A program made the translations under genes and the position numbers. Below are positions 50,201 through 61,552 of a stretch of DNA of 64,000 nt, in pieces (positions within the stretch are counted from its first letter, which is position 1; each line of letters starts with the position of its first letter). Source of the DNA: Antedon bifida (Eukaryota; Echinodermata; Crinoidea; Comatulida; Antedonidae); contig OY727095.1 of the NCBI GenBank assembly GCA_963402885.1, forward strand, positions 5,957,001-6,021,000. Reading direction: 5' to 3'. Below the pieces are notes generated by a model that was given only the letters and a program-made list of their open reading frames with translations, had not been told where the DNA came from and did not search any database.

Positions 50201-53200
50201 TTTGGGGAATATACCCAATTCAGGGAAAAAAAATTGTAAGCATTTCTGAACTTGCTAGAGAGAGGCCAACATCCAGACCAAAAATCAATACTGGGACTAT
50301 ACCCGGGGATATGCTTGTTTGTGAAATCAGACATAAAGTAGGGGGTGGGATTAGAGTTAAAGTGGGATTATACCCGAGGATATAAGATATATACTGTAAC
50401 TGAATATAATCCTATGTTAAAGTATAGTCTCACCCTCTAAATTAGGCTAATTTAGGACACACGACTGGTTAATTCATTATTAATTCGAGTATAAATTTTT
50501 TCATATACTGTACAATATATTTATTGATAGGGTAGGTATGTCTGAATTAAAAAAAATATAGCGTTTATATAAAATCTTGTTTACTTTTATCCTTTTTAAA
50601 AGCTTTTAATATTTCCTAGTGGAAGTCCTCTTATTATCTGCCTAATTATCTACGTAGTTTTAAGACATGCCACGCCCTGGAAGTGTGCTATACTGCTGTG
50701 AGCGTAGGTGAGCATCTGCCAACACAAACTGGATACTATCAATTACATTCTTAATTAATGACCTAAACTTGTTCTCGTTTATTTTGAATCGGAAGGGTAG
50801 ATAGTATAGAGATATTATGTAGTGATTTCATTTTCAGATTTGCAATTTATATAATGATTACTTTTAAGCTATGAAAGTAAAACAATAAGATTTTTTTCAG
50901 TGAGGTCTTTTCAGTATTATACAAGAAATATTTCTTACAAAAAACGCTGCTCGCTTATTGACGTAACAGTTTTAAAGATATATTGTCAGTGTGTAGTACT
51001 ATAGACTGCTGCTTGTTTCATCTAATAAATGATTTATCTCTTGTGACGTAGCGGGCTAGAGCAGCAGCGTGAAAAAACATTGAAACATTCAGTTTAAACA
51101 TAATGTAACAATAAATATTTCTTGCAAAAACACCGCTCGCGATATATGCGCTACGCATGTAATTGTATTGCCATATGATGAAATATGTCCTGAAATTTAT
51201 GAGTTCCAAATTTGGTTAAATTATGATACATGCTTGTGAAGATATGATTCCAAATGTGATTTCGTTAAATCGCGCGTAGACCACGTAATTTTTTATTGCG
51301 CACTGTGAAAAGATAACCACATCGATTCCTGGCCATAAGGAATATATATTGACGTAGCTAGATGAAATTGATCTCAAGATAATTGATTGACAAAATAGTG
51401 CTAAGGAAAGAATAAATAAATAAAGATCCTGACAAAATCAATAAGATAATGCATATAACCTGCTGTAATAAGCTATATAAATTGACAGGCATAAAGAAAC
51501 ACTAAACAGCCTGGTGACATACCGGAAATCCATTAATTTTTAAACGATTAATATGGGGGACATCTTTGAGATTAAAGCCGCCCAAACCAAGATTTGAAAC
51601 CAATATCGTCTGCTTGATATGCAGACATCTTACCCTTAAAAATAGGCCATCCATTTCTATGTTTTTTATGTTATCAGTAATGAACTTCCAAATAAATTAC
51701 AATCAAATCAATTTTACTCAACAGTAGTTTATTTATGTCAGTAAATAGTTTTCCTGTTTATATTAAGTTTTTCATTAGATGAATGATAAAGACATAAATA
51801 CATCATTAACAAAATGTCAAGGTTACCGTTACAACAAATCTTGATAATTTGAGGCTGAAAAAGTCCCATTGCGAAATAAGTTTGATATTGTGCCGTTTGT
51901 AAAATTAATTTGATACGAAAGGTGTTCCACAAGTATGAACTTAACATCTATGCAAATTAATTTGATGCGATAAGGTCCCTGGTACGAACTATGCAAATTT
52001 GTGTAAATAGTTTAAAACTCCTAAGGTGTCTATAAAGATACATTATGTGTTAAGGTCAATCCAATACTGTGACCTCTATGTCATTGGCAATATCGTAAAG
52101 TGAAAACAATTAGCCATACCGCATCAACGTGGTGCACGCAATGAATACATTTAAGATTTCATTAACTGATAAAGAAATTGTCGTCAAAACTTACTTTTAA
52201 ATATTTTTTGTGGAAAGCCTTGTCTACACTATCAAACTTTATGTGCCAAAAAAATGTGATGTGCCCATATATAGACATGATGTCATATCACTAGTATTAT
52301 TTGGGCATATCACTAGTATTATTTGGGCATATCACTACCACATTTGGGCATATCACTACCACATTTGGGCAGATCACACTTGATAGTGACAGAGCTGAAG
52401 GTATACAGAGTAAAGTATAAAATCATGGTTATATTGAATAGAACGCCTAGGAGTTTTTTTCATATTTACATAATTGTATAGTATTTTATTAATTTATTTT
52501 TTAAATTTAATTAAGTAATATTCTATTCATTTTTACAAAATTTGTGATTATAATTACTTCTAACGATTAGGAATAATTAAACCGCAAAGTTGTACACACT
52601 TTAGTTGATCACCTTGGTGTTACTTTTAAGTTAAGCATAATACAATGAGACAAGGGTGGTGAGAGCTGTTCCACAGCGTAGCCTAGCATAGGAAGTACCT
52701 AATTACACTAGTACACTAGGAAACAGTCAAATGAGTTGACAAGATCGGCTAGGCTAAGTATATCCTTGCTGGCAGCAACGACTTCCACGGCTGAACACCT
52801 GAGTACTAGTCACAACAAAAGCCAGCCTAAGCCCACGCACATGAAAGTGAAATAAACGGCGGGGTAACGTGTCATTCGTAATTATGACAACGGTGTTTGA
52901 ATTTTTGATGAAATCTTAGTGTGGTTGACTAATTAAAGGTAGACTAATTAATATAGACATAGACTGAGTTTACATAAATTAAACAGAAAACAATAGGCAA
53001 CCAATTTTTCACTACTCTGGTACTTCTTTTTGAGTAAAGTTACTTAGTCAATAGTTTAATAATTATATGCATTTCATCACTAGGAAAAAATATATATATT
53101 TAGAGGTATAATGTGTTCAGAATCTTGTTAGATTCTTTTTTTATTACGATAATAACAAATAATTTGACAAAATACCTTTTTTGTTTGTGAATTTTTTCTT

Positions 53201-56200
53201 TGTCCAGCTTTCGCAAGGCTGACTGTTTTTGAACTTCGTTGTTGAGGAAGATGTTCTGTTCTTGGTACATTCTACAGGTGTCTTCACTGTCTTGTATACG
53301 CTGCTTAGCTGCCTCTAGGTTACCCCCAGGTGATCCTGTATGTCTATGCAAATTAGCAAAAGTAAATTTAAACCATTTGACAACATTAAACAAATGTAAA
53401 GAAATAATTGAATGTAAAAATATTTTCAAATCCCTGTTTTTAAAATGATTAAAGGAGTAAGAACAATATCGGAAATAAATTCACAAACATTTGTTATTAA
53501 ATTGGTCAGTGCAGATTTAAAGGGACATGGCAAAACAAACTTGCATGACATTCTATCTTTTTAATAACAGTAACTAACTTAACTTTTTATATAACACCTA
53601 AATAAATTACTGTCATTTGATTGGACGATTTTGGGTCACATGGCGTGCAATAGTATGCACTATTAAACGATAAATAGTACTTTTGTTCGTGTATGTTTTC
53701 TTTTCATTATTCACCTTATGCCATTATTTGTACCATTACACTCATAAACATTATTTGTATACCATATATTTCTCCTTTAAATGCACTCAACCATGAGAAG
53801 ATATTTTGTTAAAGGCACACTTACTTGGAAAAACACAATACTGGCTTTATTTCTATGATTTCAAACATCATTAGGATCCCCCGTGACAAAATGGAGCAGT
53901 CTAATATCCCTACAGTTATAAACACCATGAAATTTCTTTTCATATCATGGTGATTCTCTTGAGAGAAATAAAGCCAATATCAGACTTATCCAGGTAAGTA
54001 GATGTAGAATCGCAGATATTATGGAAGATTTATGCATAAAATTATGCTTGCATTTAGAAGAACTTATTATGCTGCAAACACTTCATGCTAAAGACCTGTC
54101 CACACTATCAATCAATGTTTATGTGACAAAACAATGTGATATGCCCATATATGGATACAACGACATCATATCACTACCATATTTGAGAATATCACACCTT
54201 TTTTTGTCAAACTAGTTTGATAATGTAGACAGAGCTTTAAAGAAATATAATTCATTCAGTAATTAATAATTACAAATATCATTACTACTTCACATTCGAA
54301 TGCCTGCCTCACGCTGGCACCAAGTTATTAATATAATTTATTCAATTAATTTGTTGTCTTTATACATACCTTCCTGTCAAGGTAAAAATGTTCATTAAAT
54401 ATGCAACAAATATAAAACATAATATGATAATTATTTGTTATAATTTTGAACAGACAGTGATATTATTATATCTGGCAATATAAATTTGTTCAACTTAGAT
54501 AATTTGATCAAATGGTATATTTAAACAAGCAAACAATGTTTTAACTTTTAGAAGCAGACAAAAAAAAAACCCCAGACAGTGTACAATAAAGAGATAAAAG
54601 ATGAAATGGTTTGTAGTTCATGTTGATGTGTGATTGTAAAAACATTATTGTACAGTTAAAAATATGCTTCCTAATTTAGAGAATTGGCTAATAATGTATT
54701 TTCAGACTTTCCTTTATTTTTGTGCTAAGTACCAAAAGATGTGCAACCAATTGGAATTTAGGAATGTTGACTTCACATGATATAATAAAAAAGGAAACAA
54801 TGATTAAAATGAAAAACCCACAACTCATAAATCACTATTTATTTGTGATTATAACAATTTTTGTTTTTGGTTATTCTTGTCTAAAAATTTGCAATTTTCA
54901 CCACTACCCCCATCCCTGGCACATCGTATAACTTATGTTATACTTTATACTTAAAACATCGTTTTCTATTTTTAACCTTTCACTACAGCCTCATCTGTAA
55001 TAACAGATTAGATCAAATTGAATATGGGAGAGATAAACACTACAATATAAACATTAATATTTGATTTGAGTTTTTAGAACATACAATGCATGTCAAAGGT
55101 TAAATACATGTCAAAGGTTAAAGTGTTAGTTTGAAATGCTTACACATGCTGCATATCCTCTTCGTGGTACCTTGATAACTGTTCATCTAACGACATTATG
55201 TATTTCTCTCGTTGTTGACACATCTGTTTATACGCCGATTCACGGTCCCGTATCTTGCTCAATTCTTTCCTCGTAATCCTACGAAAATGAAACATATGCA
55301 CAAACAATAAAAAAATCTACGTCAACTTTGTAAGATCATTTTAAAGAAGTAATTTTATTTGTGTTAAAACTTCTCATAGATTTTTCAGAGGCAATATAAT
55401 GCACACATAATGGTGCAATATCTCAATGGTGTTGAAAAACAGCCCAACGATTTTGTCCATATTTTTTTTTATTAAACTGGTCGATAATTTTATTATACAG
55501 ATTCCATTGTCTCAGTAGGTCTTTGGTGCTGCATACAGAGTAGGTAATTTAATAATGTTTAATATTGACCTTTAAGGGTAGGAACCAGCAAGAAATATGA
55601 TGGATCCAAAGGGTGGGCACACACAGAAGACAACAAAACACAAAATGATGAAGAGAATAACTTTTAATGATGATAATGATGATGAAAATAATGATTATAA
55701 TGTTGATAATAATGATGATGATAATGTTGATGATTATAATAATGAAAATGATGTTGATGATGATGATGATAATGATGATGAAATGTTGATATAAATGATG
55801 ATGATGTTGATAATGATGTTGATGATAATGATGATAAAATGTTGATATAAATGATGATGTTGATAATGATGATGATTTTGATAATGATGTTGATGATAAT
55901 GATGATGAAATGTTGATATAAATGATGATGACGATGACGATGATAATGATGATATTGATAATAATGATGACAATGGTCATGATGATGATGATGATAATAA
56001 TGATGACGACGATAATGATGATAATGATGTTCATGTTGATAATGTTTAGGTCTCACAATAATACATTCAATGCTTTGATTCATATAATGAAATATAATTG
56101 GCAGGTAATTGTATTAGTACGTCATTGACTTGTATTAGTACGTCACTGCATACAAATTAGAACATTATTCCTATGATAACATTAATCAAATCAATATGTG

Positions 56201-58734
56201 GAAATATAGGCTTACCTAGTCATATATTAAAAGAATTATGCAACAAAAGATTCTATATTTAAAATGTTGTTTTTCATCCAGTATATTATTATATAATGTT
56301 GATAACAATGATATTGAAGATGATATGACATTTTTGTGCTTGACCAACACATTTTAATAATTGTTGCTTATATGTAAAAACTGAGACTAAGGCCAATTTA
56401 CAAAGACGAGTGGTAACGGTAAGCAGAAAAACATGTAGGTTGTCCCACACAGAGTCTGTATCTATCCCGAGCAGAAACCGCCCCTCCACTCCGTGTTGTG
56501 TGTAAATGGTCATAAGGAGTAACTTAGTTTCTATTTTTTTATAACCATGACTACCATTCATCTGTGTAAATTGGCCTTAATGAAACTGATTTGAAATCCA
56601 ATATGCCGAATGCGAATATCTATAATTTAAAAAGATAAATTACCTTAATTCTTTCTCCATCTGTAATACGCGGGTAACAAGTTCCTCTTTGTCAAGAGCT
56701 AGCAAGTAGTCCCTGTCGATCTTTTCTCCTGCTTCCGTAAAAACCCTGAAAGAAAAATAAATGATTTAAGGAAACTAGAAATAAGAGAATTTTTCAATGA
56801 ATACATTTTGCAAAAAATAACAGGTGGTTATGAGAGATGGTACCAAAATGATTTTTTTTTTTTAAATCATTTTTTGATGGATTTGTTTAAAACATAAAAC
56901 TTGATCTAGATCTACAATCATTTGAGAGATTCATCACAATTATCAAAAAGACCTACTCTTCTTTTTCTTCTTCTAAATTTGTAGCCATCTTTTCCGATCT
57001 TTCATCAACGTTCTGATTTGTTTAGCGATCCTTCAGGATAGAGACTGGTACTAACGAACCAACTGGGCACAACTACGATCGTATTACTTGGGTTATACCA
57101 TTTTAATGTACGTCAATCAAATTAATTTAAATCATGATTACTTTGCAATTACAAAGAGGTTTAATATTTAAAATAATTTGATAGTTTAAACAATAATTAA
57201 GCATCATTAATTTTAAACACTGGGATTGTTATATTTATCTGAACAACACCATTTTTTTAGAAATGAATTTAAAATCTCCCTAAAGGTAATGGAATATTCT
57301 TGTCATAGCTCAACGCCTTAGTACTACACTACATACCACATAATGTGCTTATTACGATGCCTATCAATTTATGCAGGATTCCTAGATACTTGGACACTCA
57401 GTCCGTTGTCTAAAGGTCATAAGGTCATTTAGGAACTGGCTTGATAAATATATTCTATTGATTATATAATAATATTATTATAGCGATTTTAATAATTCTT
57501 ATTCTTTTCTAGCAAATAATTAAACTGATAATTATTGTTTAACCACAGAAATATAATATTAAATTCATAAATCTAGGTTTATTACTGTATTCTTATAACA
57601 AATTCAGATTTATTGAGGGACCATTATATTTTCTAGGACCTACAAGAAATGTAATGTTAATTCACTGTGCATTAGGATGTGTTTCCTCAACACAGTTTTT
57701 GCCTGGCATATACTAGGTACAGGCAACTACTGTATTTGACACATATACTTCAGTTGTCACATATCAAAATCTCCATATTGACACAGAAAATTAAATTTCC
57801 AATGTATTAAGAAATACATATTTCATATAAAAGTAATCTGGTAAAATTCAAACTTCAGCATTGATATGGCTGTTAAACCTGTCTATCACCGTTATGATAA
57901 TGATCTGCAAGATGGGGCCAAACAGATCAACTCAGCTTTACTGACTGATTTTAACCCAGCCTAGAATTGTCAGTTCCAATTTAGTACCTCATCATCTAAG
58001 ATTATATTATAGGTTATCTTTCAATATTTAACCTCATTCTATTTATATCGAAATATGTTGAAAATAAACATGACTTTAATATTGATTCTTTAAAATGATT
58101 AGTTAATATTTATAGAAAAAATAAATGCCATACATGATTACTATGAATAACCAATTAAAATATTTAATTAATTGAGCAACAGTAAGCAGGCTGATGACGC
58201 TGTGCTTGCAAAGTTCATACATTATTCTTAAAGAGCATTAAAATCCTTTTCTAAAAAGGAGTTTATTTCAAGATGAATGTTGTGTCCTCTTAATAGCGAT
58301 GCCCCCTGAATAATACTGTAGGACTGGCTGTGATGATAAAACATATGCTGCTTCTTGTTTTATAGGGATGTCCTCTGGATAGGGATTGGCTGTAGTGTTG
58401 AAAGCTGTCTACACAACATATTGTTCCTTGTTTGTTTCACAGGAAAGTGGGTATTTTCTGAATAGGAGGTTCCTAAAGAAGTTCTACTATATATTTTTAA
58501 ATATATAACAAAAAATATTAAAATAGATTTTAATAAATGCAATGTTTACTTACTCTATATCACTGATTTCTGTACTTATGGTACAGAATGATAACGTATC
58601 GGTGCTAGACATGGCTAGAGATATACTTCCGTCATCATCGGTATCTATTGAGGGCACCGATCGATTGCTACTGAAACTGGATCGTGGGATTGATAGTGAG
58701 GATGGTGTGCTGCAGATCGAAGAATGGCTTCCGT
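38232..58734 (-). CDS. TBC1D2: TBC1D2-like Rab GTPase-activating protein, two alternative 5' ends
   Basis: Exons from the 3' end: 38232-38519, 39311-39490, 39754-39964, 40095-40219, 40614-40751, 42485-42589, 45823-45891, 46219-46339, 47201-47268, 47917-48049, 53176-53343, 55144-55278, 56644-56745, then 56957-56988 (ATG) or 58554-58734. The short form has 624 residues and the whole chain stays in frame. TBC1D2/Armus-type proteins inactivate Rabs such as Rab7. A coiled coil lies at about 12-200 and the TBC domain begins near 277 (DELRSLVRRGIP). Catalytic fingers are INLDLLR with R342 and YCQG with Q379. FPPNYFD, KLPRLHAHLEDIGIE and NWFLGVFYD follow, with an acidic Ser-rich tail ending QNSPSDD. 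The PH domain of full-length relatives is not in the window; it would be coded right of 58734 if present. Confidence 0.88.
38632..38741 (-). mobile_element. MITE family 1, copy 14
   Basis: Interior deleted; the right end reads GTGTAACAGAGC, lacking AG of GTAGACAG. In the TBC1D2-like last intron. Confidence 0.8.
39607..39746 (+). mobile_element. MITE family 1, copy 15, beside a 5' splice site
   Basis: The right end is about 7 bp from the donor GAG|GTGAGCC of exon 39754-39964. Confidence 0.85.
40827..40935 (-). repeat. Inverted copy of the 1545-1860 repeat
   Basis: CTTTCGAGACGAGTAGG and CACTGTCACTCA correspond, complemented, to 1600-1690. Confidence 0.65.
41130..41240 (+). mobile_element. Possible tRNA-like SINE remnant
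   Basis: CTATGACCGCAAGGGTGTTTAAATCTCAC resembles the anticodon-to-B-box part of tRNA-derived SINEs. There is no second copy here and the edges are unclear. Confidence 0.3.
41653..41771 (+). mobile_element. MITE family 1, copy 16
   Basis: Flanked by TTAA at the left and TTTAG at the right; interior shortened. In a TBC1D2-like intron. Confidence 0.85.
42666..42824 (-). mobile_element. MITE family 1, copy 17
   Basis: The right terminus has decayed to TGTAGATTTAGC. It lies 77 bp outside the acceptor of exon 42485-42589. Confidence 0.8.
43065..43110 (+). repeat. Dispersed repeat pair, copy 1
   Basis: TATAATCTCACCCCTAATTT and CAGACACACACCATTAGTAA resemble 50420-50470. Confidence 0.45.
43500..43890. 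repeat. ~90-109-bp tandem repeat, four copies
   Basis: GTCATGTATGTATCGTGG-type starts at about 43501, 43610, 43700 and 43800. Each unit also carries AAAGAGAATGGTAGAAC and CATTTTGAATGTATAACATT. Confidence 0.85.
44635..44801 (-). mobile_element. MITE family 1, copy 18
   Basis: One of the best-preserved copies: both termini and both arms intact, flanked by TATA and TTAATAAT. Confidence 0.9.
44880..45085 (+). mobile_element. SINE-like repeat, copy 2
   Basis: AAATGGGTACCTGG, GGTCAAGACACAACTTT and ATGACCGGGGTAATA, then a tail GGTGCTTTATAAATCCTGG followed by (ATT)n. That tail is the kind many invertebrate SINEs share with the LINE that mobilises them. Confidence 0.65.
45364..45405. repeat. Palindrome CAGGGAGATGT/ACATCTCCCTG, copy 2
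   Basis: Inverted arms of 14-15 bp round a short ATT spacer, matching 8953-8990. Confidence 0.65.
45966..46003 (+). other. GGGGGA repeat tract, possible G-quadruplex
   Basis: Six G-runs of three to five separated by one or two bases, 75 bp outside the acceptor of exon 45823-45891. On the pre-mRNA it is a long pyrimidine tract. Confidence 0.55.
47457..47600 (+). mobile_element. MITE family 1, copy 19
   Basis: Well preserved, in the TBC1D2-like intron between 47201-47268 and 47917-48049. Confidence 0.85.
48859..49030. mobile_element. MITE family 2, copy 1
   Basis: Ends AAGGCCAATTTACAC and its complement TTGGCCTTAA. Inner arms pair partly (TTACTGTTACTG against CAGTACTTGTAAG). The middle has TCGGTATCTATCCTGAGCGG. 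Confidence 0.75.
50420..50470 (+). repeat. Dispersed repeat pair, copy 2
   Basis: TATAGTCTCACCCTCTAAAT and TTAGGACACACGACTGGTTA parallel 43065-43110. Confidence 0.45.
52213..52398 (-). mobile_element. MITE family 1, copy 20, internally expanded
   Basis: The interior unit TTTGGGCATATCACTA is present four times in tandem, while the right arm is shortened to CACTTGATAGTGACAGAGC. Confidence 0.8.
54089..54240 (-). mobile_element. MITE family 1, copy 21
   Basis: Left end AAGACCTGTCCACAC, right end intact; TBC1D2-like intron. Confidence 0.8.
55657..56045. repeat. Imperfect GAT/AAT trinucleotide array, ~390 bp
   Basis: Mostly GATGAT/AATGAT with a longer-range unit: AAATGTTGATATAAATGATG recurs at about 55781, 55838 and 55910. 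Long Ile/His/Ser or Asp/Asn ORFs on both strands are by-products. Confidence 0.9.
56388..56581. mobile_element. MITE family 2, copy 2
   Basis: AAGGCCAATTTACAAAGACG at the left and CTGTGTAAATTGGCCTTAA at the right; lies only about 60 bp from exon 56644-56745. Confidence 0.8.
56957..56988 (-). CDS. Alternative first coding exon of the TBC1D2-like gene (short form)
   Basis: ATG at 56988 starts MATNLEEEKEE and ends in GAAGA|GTAGGTC, phase 2. It joins the acceptor before 56745 to read EVFTEAGEKIDRD. No good acceptor lies directly before the ATG, so this is taken as a true first exon with its own promoter to the right (56990-57100). Confidence 0.6.
58554..58734 (-). CDS. Upstream Ser-rich exon of the TBC1D2-like gene (long form)
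   Basis: Acceptor TTTCACAG before 58734 and strong donor ATAGA|GTAAGTA at 58553. Open in one frame (HSSICSTPSSLSIPRSS ... SFCTISTEISDI) and ends in phase 2, exactly as the short-form exon does, so it too joins 56745 as ..SDI-E-VFTEAG. It begins in phase 1, so more coding exons must lie right of it. Confidence 0.65.
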
Positions 58735-58994
58735 CTGTGAAATATAAAAATATTAAATATAAAATATTTGATTGTTGTAATGCTTAATTTTTCAAGACAT
58801 GAATAAATATCGCAATTATGACTATGATGATTAAAAAAATATACTGATTGTGATATTGATGTTAAAATAAAGACAAAATATTGTTTGAAGGTTTGATTCA
58901 TGGCACAGAAAAATTATAAGTAAATTTAAAGTAAAATCCAAAATACCTTAGATCATGGAAGAATTAGAAGATACATAATATTATGAAATTTAGT

Positions 58995-59174
58995 AAACGC
59001 CAATTTACACAGACGAGCGGTAACGGTAATAAAAATATAGAATCTATGTTATTCCTTATTTACCATTTATGCAGAGCGGACGGGCGGTTTCCGGATAGAT
59101 ACAGATTCTACGTGGGGCAAGCTACGCGGTTTTCTGCTTACCGTTACCGCTCGTCTGTGTAAATTGGCTTTAAG
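58995..59174. mobile_element. MITE family 2, copy 3
   Basis: The best copy: arms GCCAATTTACACAGACGAGC and its complement pair over about 35 bp, including GGTAACGGTAA/TTACCGTTACC, with AGATTCTACG and TATAGAATCTATG inside. Confidence 0.85.
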
Positions 59175-59972
59175 CTTTCAAAGTGAAAGAAACACAGTGG
59201 ATTTACTTTGTGAAAATAAAACTGTAGAAATATACATGTTGACTGTGAACAAGATCATAACGGCTTCTTATTTCCTTGTCAATAATTATATTGCAAAATT
59301 TTAATCCACATAAATATTTTTCCCTGAAATGACCTTATTTCTTGTCTTTTTCAAGAGGGACAGGCTTAAAAGGTCAATGATCAGAAGCAAAAAAAAAGTG
59401 ATATCTACATATAGTTATTACTTCTATTTTACTATGTTCAGTGTGATAATGAAATATGCAAGTATCATAGGCAACGTTTATATTTACCATTTACACTATA
59501 ATAAATATAATAAATAATAATAAACAGGCACAGAAGAAATTCTAAACTGCCCCCGTTGATATATTGAAAATTGTTTAATATTATACAAATAATGAATGTT
59601 TATGAAAAAAGGTACTATTAAACGATCGTTAATTGTGCGTACTATTGCATTCCATGTGACCCACATTCGTCTAATCAAATGACAGGAATTTATTTAGGCG
59701 TTATATAAAATAAAATAATTAATCTAATAAAATAATATTTATACATGAATAACTCAGTAGACTACTCACTATTGTATTGGCAATTTTATTCAGATAATTA
59801 CATTTTGTAACTTTTATTATTTTTTTAATCATTCCTTTTAAAGTTTAATTTGTTTGTTTAATTTAATCAGAGAGTGGGAGAAAACAAAAAGAAACATAAG
59901 AAAGCCGAACTAGATGTTTAGTTCATCCAAAATCTTATTTATGTTGGTACATTTTGTATTTGTTTTGTAACT

Positions 59973-60118
59973 GTTCAAACTTTATGTGACAAAAAAATGT
60001 GCCAATATATGTACATGATGATGTCATATCACTACCATATTTGGGCATATCACTACCATATTTGGGCATATCACACTTTTTTGTCTAGTTTGATGGGATA
60101 GTGTAGACATAGCTTTAG
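59973..60118 (-). mobile_element. MITE family 1, copy 22
   Basis: The left terminus is lost; the right arm has a GGGATAGTG interruption. Confidence 0.75.
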
Positions 60119-60568
60119 AATCCACCATCAACATGCAGATTTGAAAGCAATGTTCAAAGGTTACAGTTTTCACAAAATTTTTATAAATAACTCATCGTTT
60201 TCTGTCATCATTTTAACATAACCATGACCCAAACAGTTAAGTACTGCTAACTCATTTTACTTGGAACCTTATTTATGCTAATTAATAACAAATTGATTAT
60301 AATTTAATAAGATTATGATTCATAAACAATGATAATTAAAAGTTAATCTAATGAAATAATTTAATAATGTGAGATAATATGTAATTTACACTAATTTGGA
60401 AATGTACCGACTTACCAAAAGGTTATTTTTGTATTTGATTTTTCAAGGTTAGTAACACTGATATACTTAAGAGTAAGACTGTATAAACTAATCCATGCTT
60501 TACCCCAACCGAAATTTGGTACATTTTGCTAGAAAATGATTCTATAAAATGATGAAGAAATTATTTCA

Positions 60569-60717
60569 GATGTTCTGCTGTGGCAGCCAAAACATGGGCT
60601 TGTAAAACAAGGAAGGCCAGCTTTCACATACATCTAGAGACGGATACTGGTATGCAGAGCGATGAACTGGCTGTCACAATGGCAGATAGGAAGTTATGGA
60701 GGAATCTAGTCATATAA
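60569..60717 (+). pseudogene. LINE ORF2 C-terminal fragment, frameshifted
   Basis: Reads DVLLWQPKHGLVKQGRPAFT, then TYI and a stop; after a frame change, ETDTGMQSDELAVTMADRK and LWRNLVI, stop. The order PKHG, GRP, TY-I, DTG, MADR-LWR is typical of the extreme C-terminus of invertebrate non-LTR retrotransposon reverse-transcriptase ORFs. Only this tail remains, consistent with 5' truncation and later decay. Confidence 0.7.
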
Positions 60718-61056
60718 GTTTGGGTTGTACCAGACTAACTAAGTAAAATGACCTGGGCAAGGGAAGCAAAGAAGAGAAATAATTGAGGATCTAAAAAAGA
60801 TGAGGATGCCATGTACAATATATAAATTTGTTGACAAAATGCATCTTGTGTATGTTTGTCTTGTGAACAGGATTGTCACCTTTAAGAAGAATAAGTGAAT
60901 GAATTCGCTTATGGTTATTCTTGGCAATTTGCCTAAATGTATAATAATAAAAATAATAATAAGTGTTTACGGTACATTTCCAACCAACATGGAGACGATG
61001 AATACAAACACACGAGGTAAACGTAAATCTGACCTTTCTACCTGGCACGGCGGCCA

Positions 61057-61146
61057 CAAAGCTACAATCAAACTGCATGTGACAAATAAATATAAATATC
61101 AATTTTTTTTTTGTCAAACTAGTTTGATAGTGTAGACAGATCTTTA
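61057..61146 (-). mobile_element. MITE family 1, copy 23, interior deleted
   Basis: Only the two arms remain (AAAGCTACAATCAAACTGC and GTCAAACTAGTTTGATAGTG). Confidence 0.75.
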
Positions 61147-61455
61147 CTGTATTAAGATCTATACATTACATAAACTTCATGACTGAATGAATATGTTTTA
61201 TAGAAAGCAATAGATTGCATTTTACAAGCCGACACACACTATATATGAACATATTTCATCAATTAAGCCATTTGGCTAAGTCATAACATACAACTTTCAA
61301 TTGCAAATTACAGTAAACACTCAAATCAAAGTGAAATCATTAGTTTTTCTCTCATGAGGTGCAAACCTATTTTATAGAATTAAATTCAAGAGCAAGTTTC
61401 CTGACATAATCTAATTTTCTTTACTTAATAACGTGGCACTATGTTAATAAAGTGT

Positions 61456-61552
61456 ATGGGACTATATACTCGAGTATAGGACTATACTCGAGTATGGGAC
61501 TATACTCTCGAGTATAGGACTATACTCGAGTATGGCACTATACTTTGTCATA
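61456..61552. repeat. CTCGAG-centred ~20-bp repeat
   Basis: Four to five units of GGACTATACTCGAGTAT, each itself a palindrome (ATACTCGAGTAT). Confidence 0.85.

Larger units (their letters stand above)
48050..53175 (-). other. TBC1D2-like intron, 5.1 kb
   Basis: Largest intron of the short form. Contains a MITE family 2 copy (48859-49030), the dispersed pair copy near 50420, and MITE family 1 copy 20. No nested gene seen. Confidence 0.55.

Noticed and set aside
50140-50385. 64-codon ORFs overlapping on both strands
   Set aside because: Overlapping frames in a repeated-looking GGGATTATACCC segment; no protein signature.
55549-56083. Long ORFs (161 and 139 codons, poly-Ile/His)
   Set aside because: They are translations of the GAT/AAT array in three frames of both strands, inside a TBC1D2-like intron.
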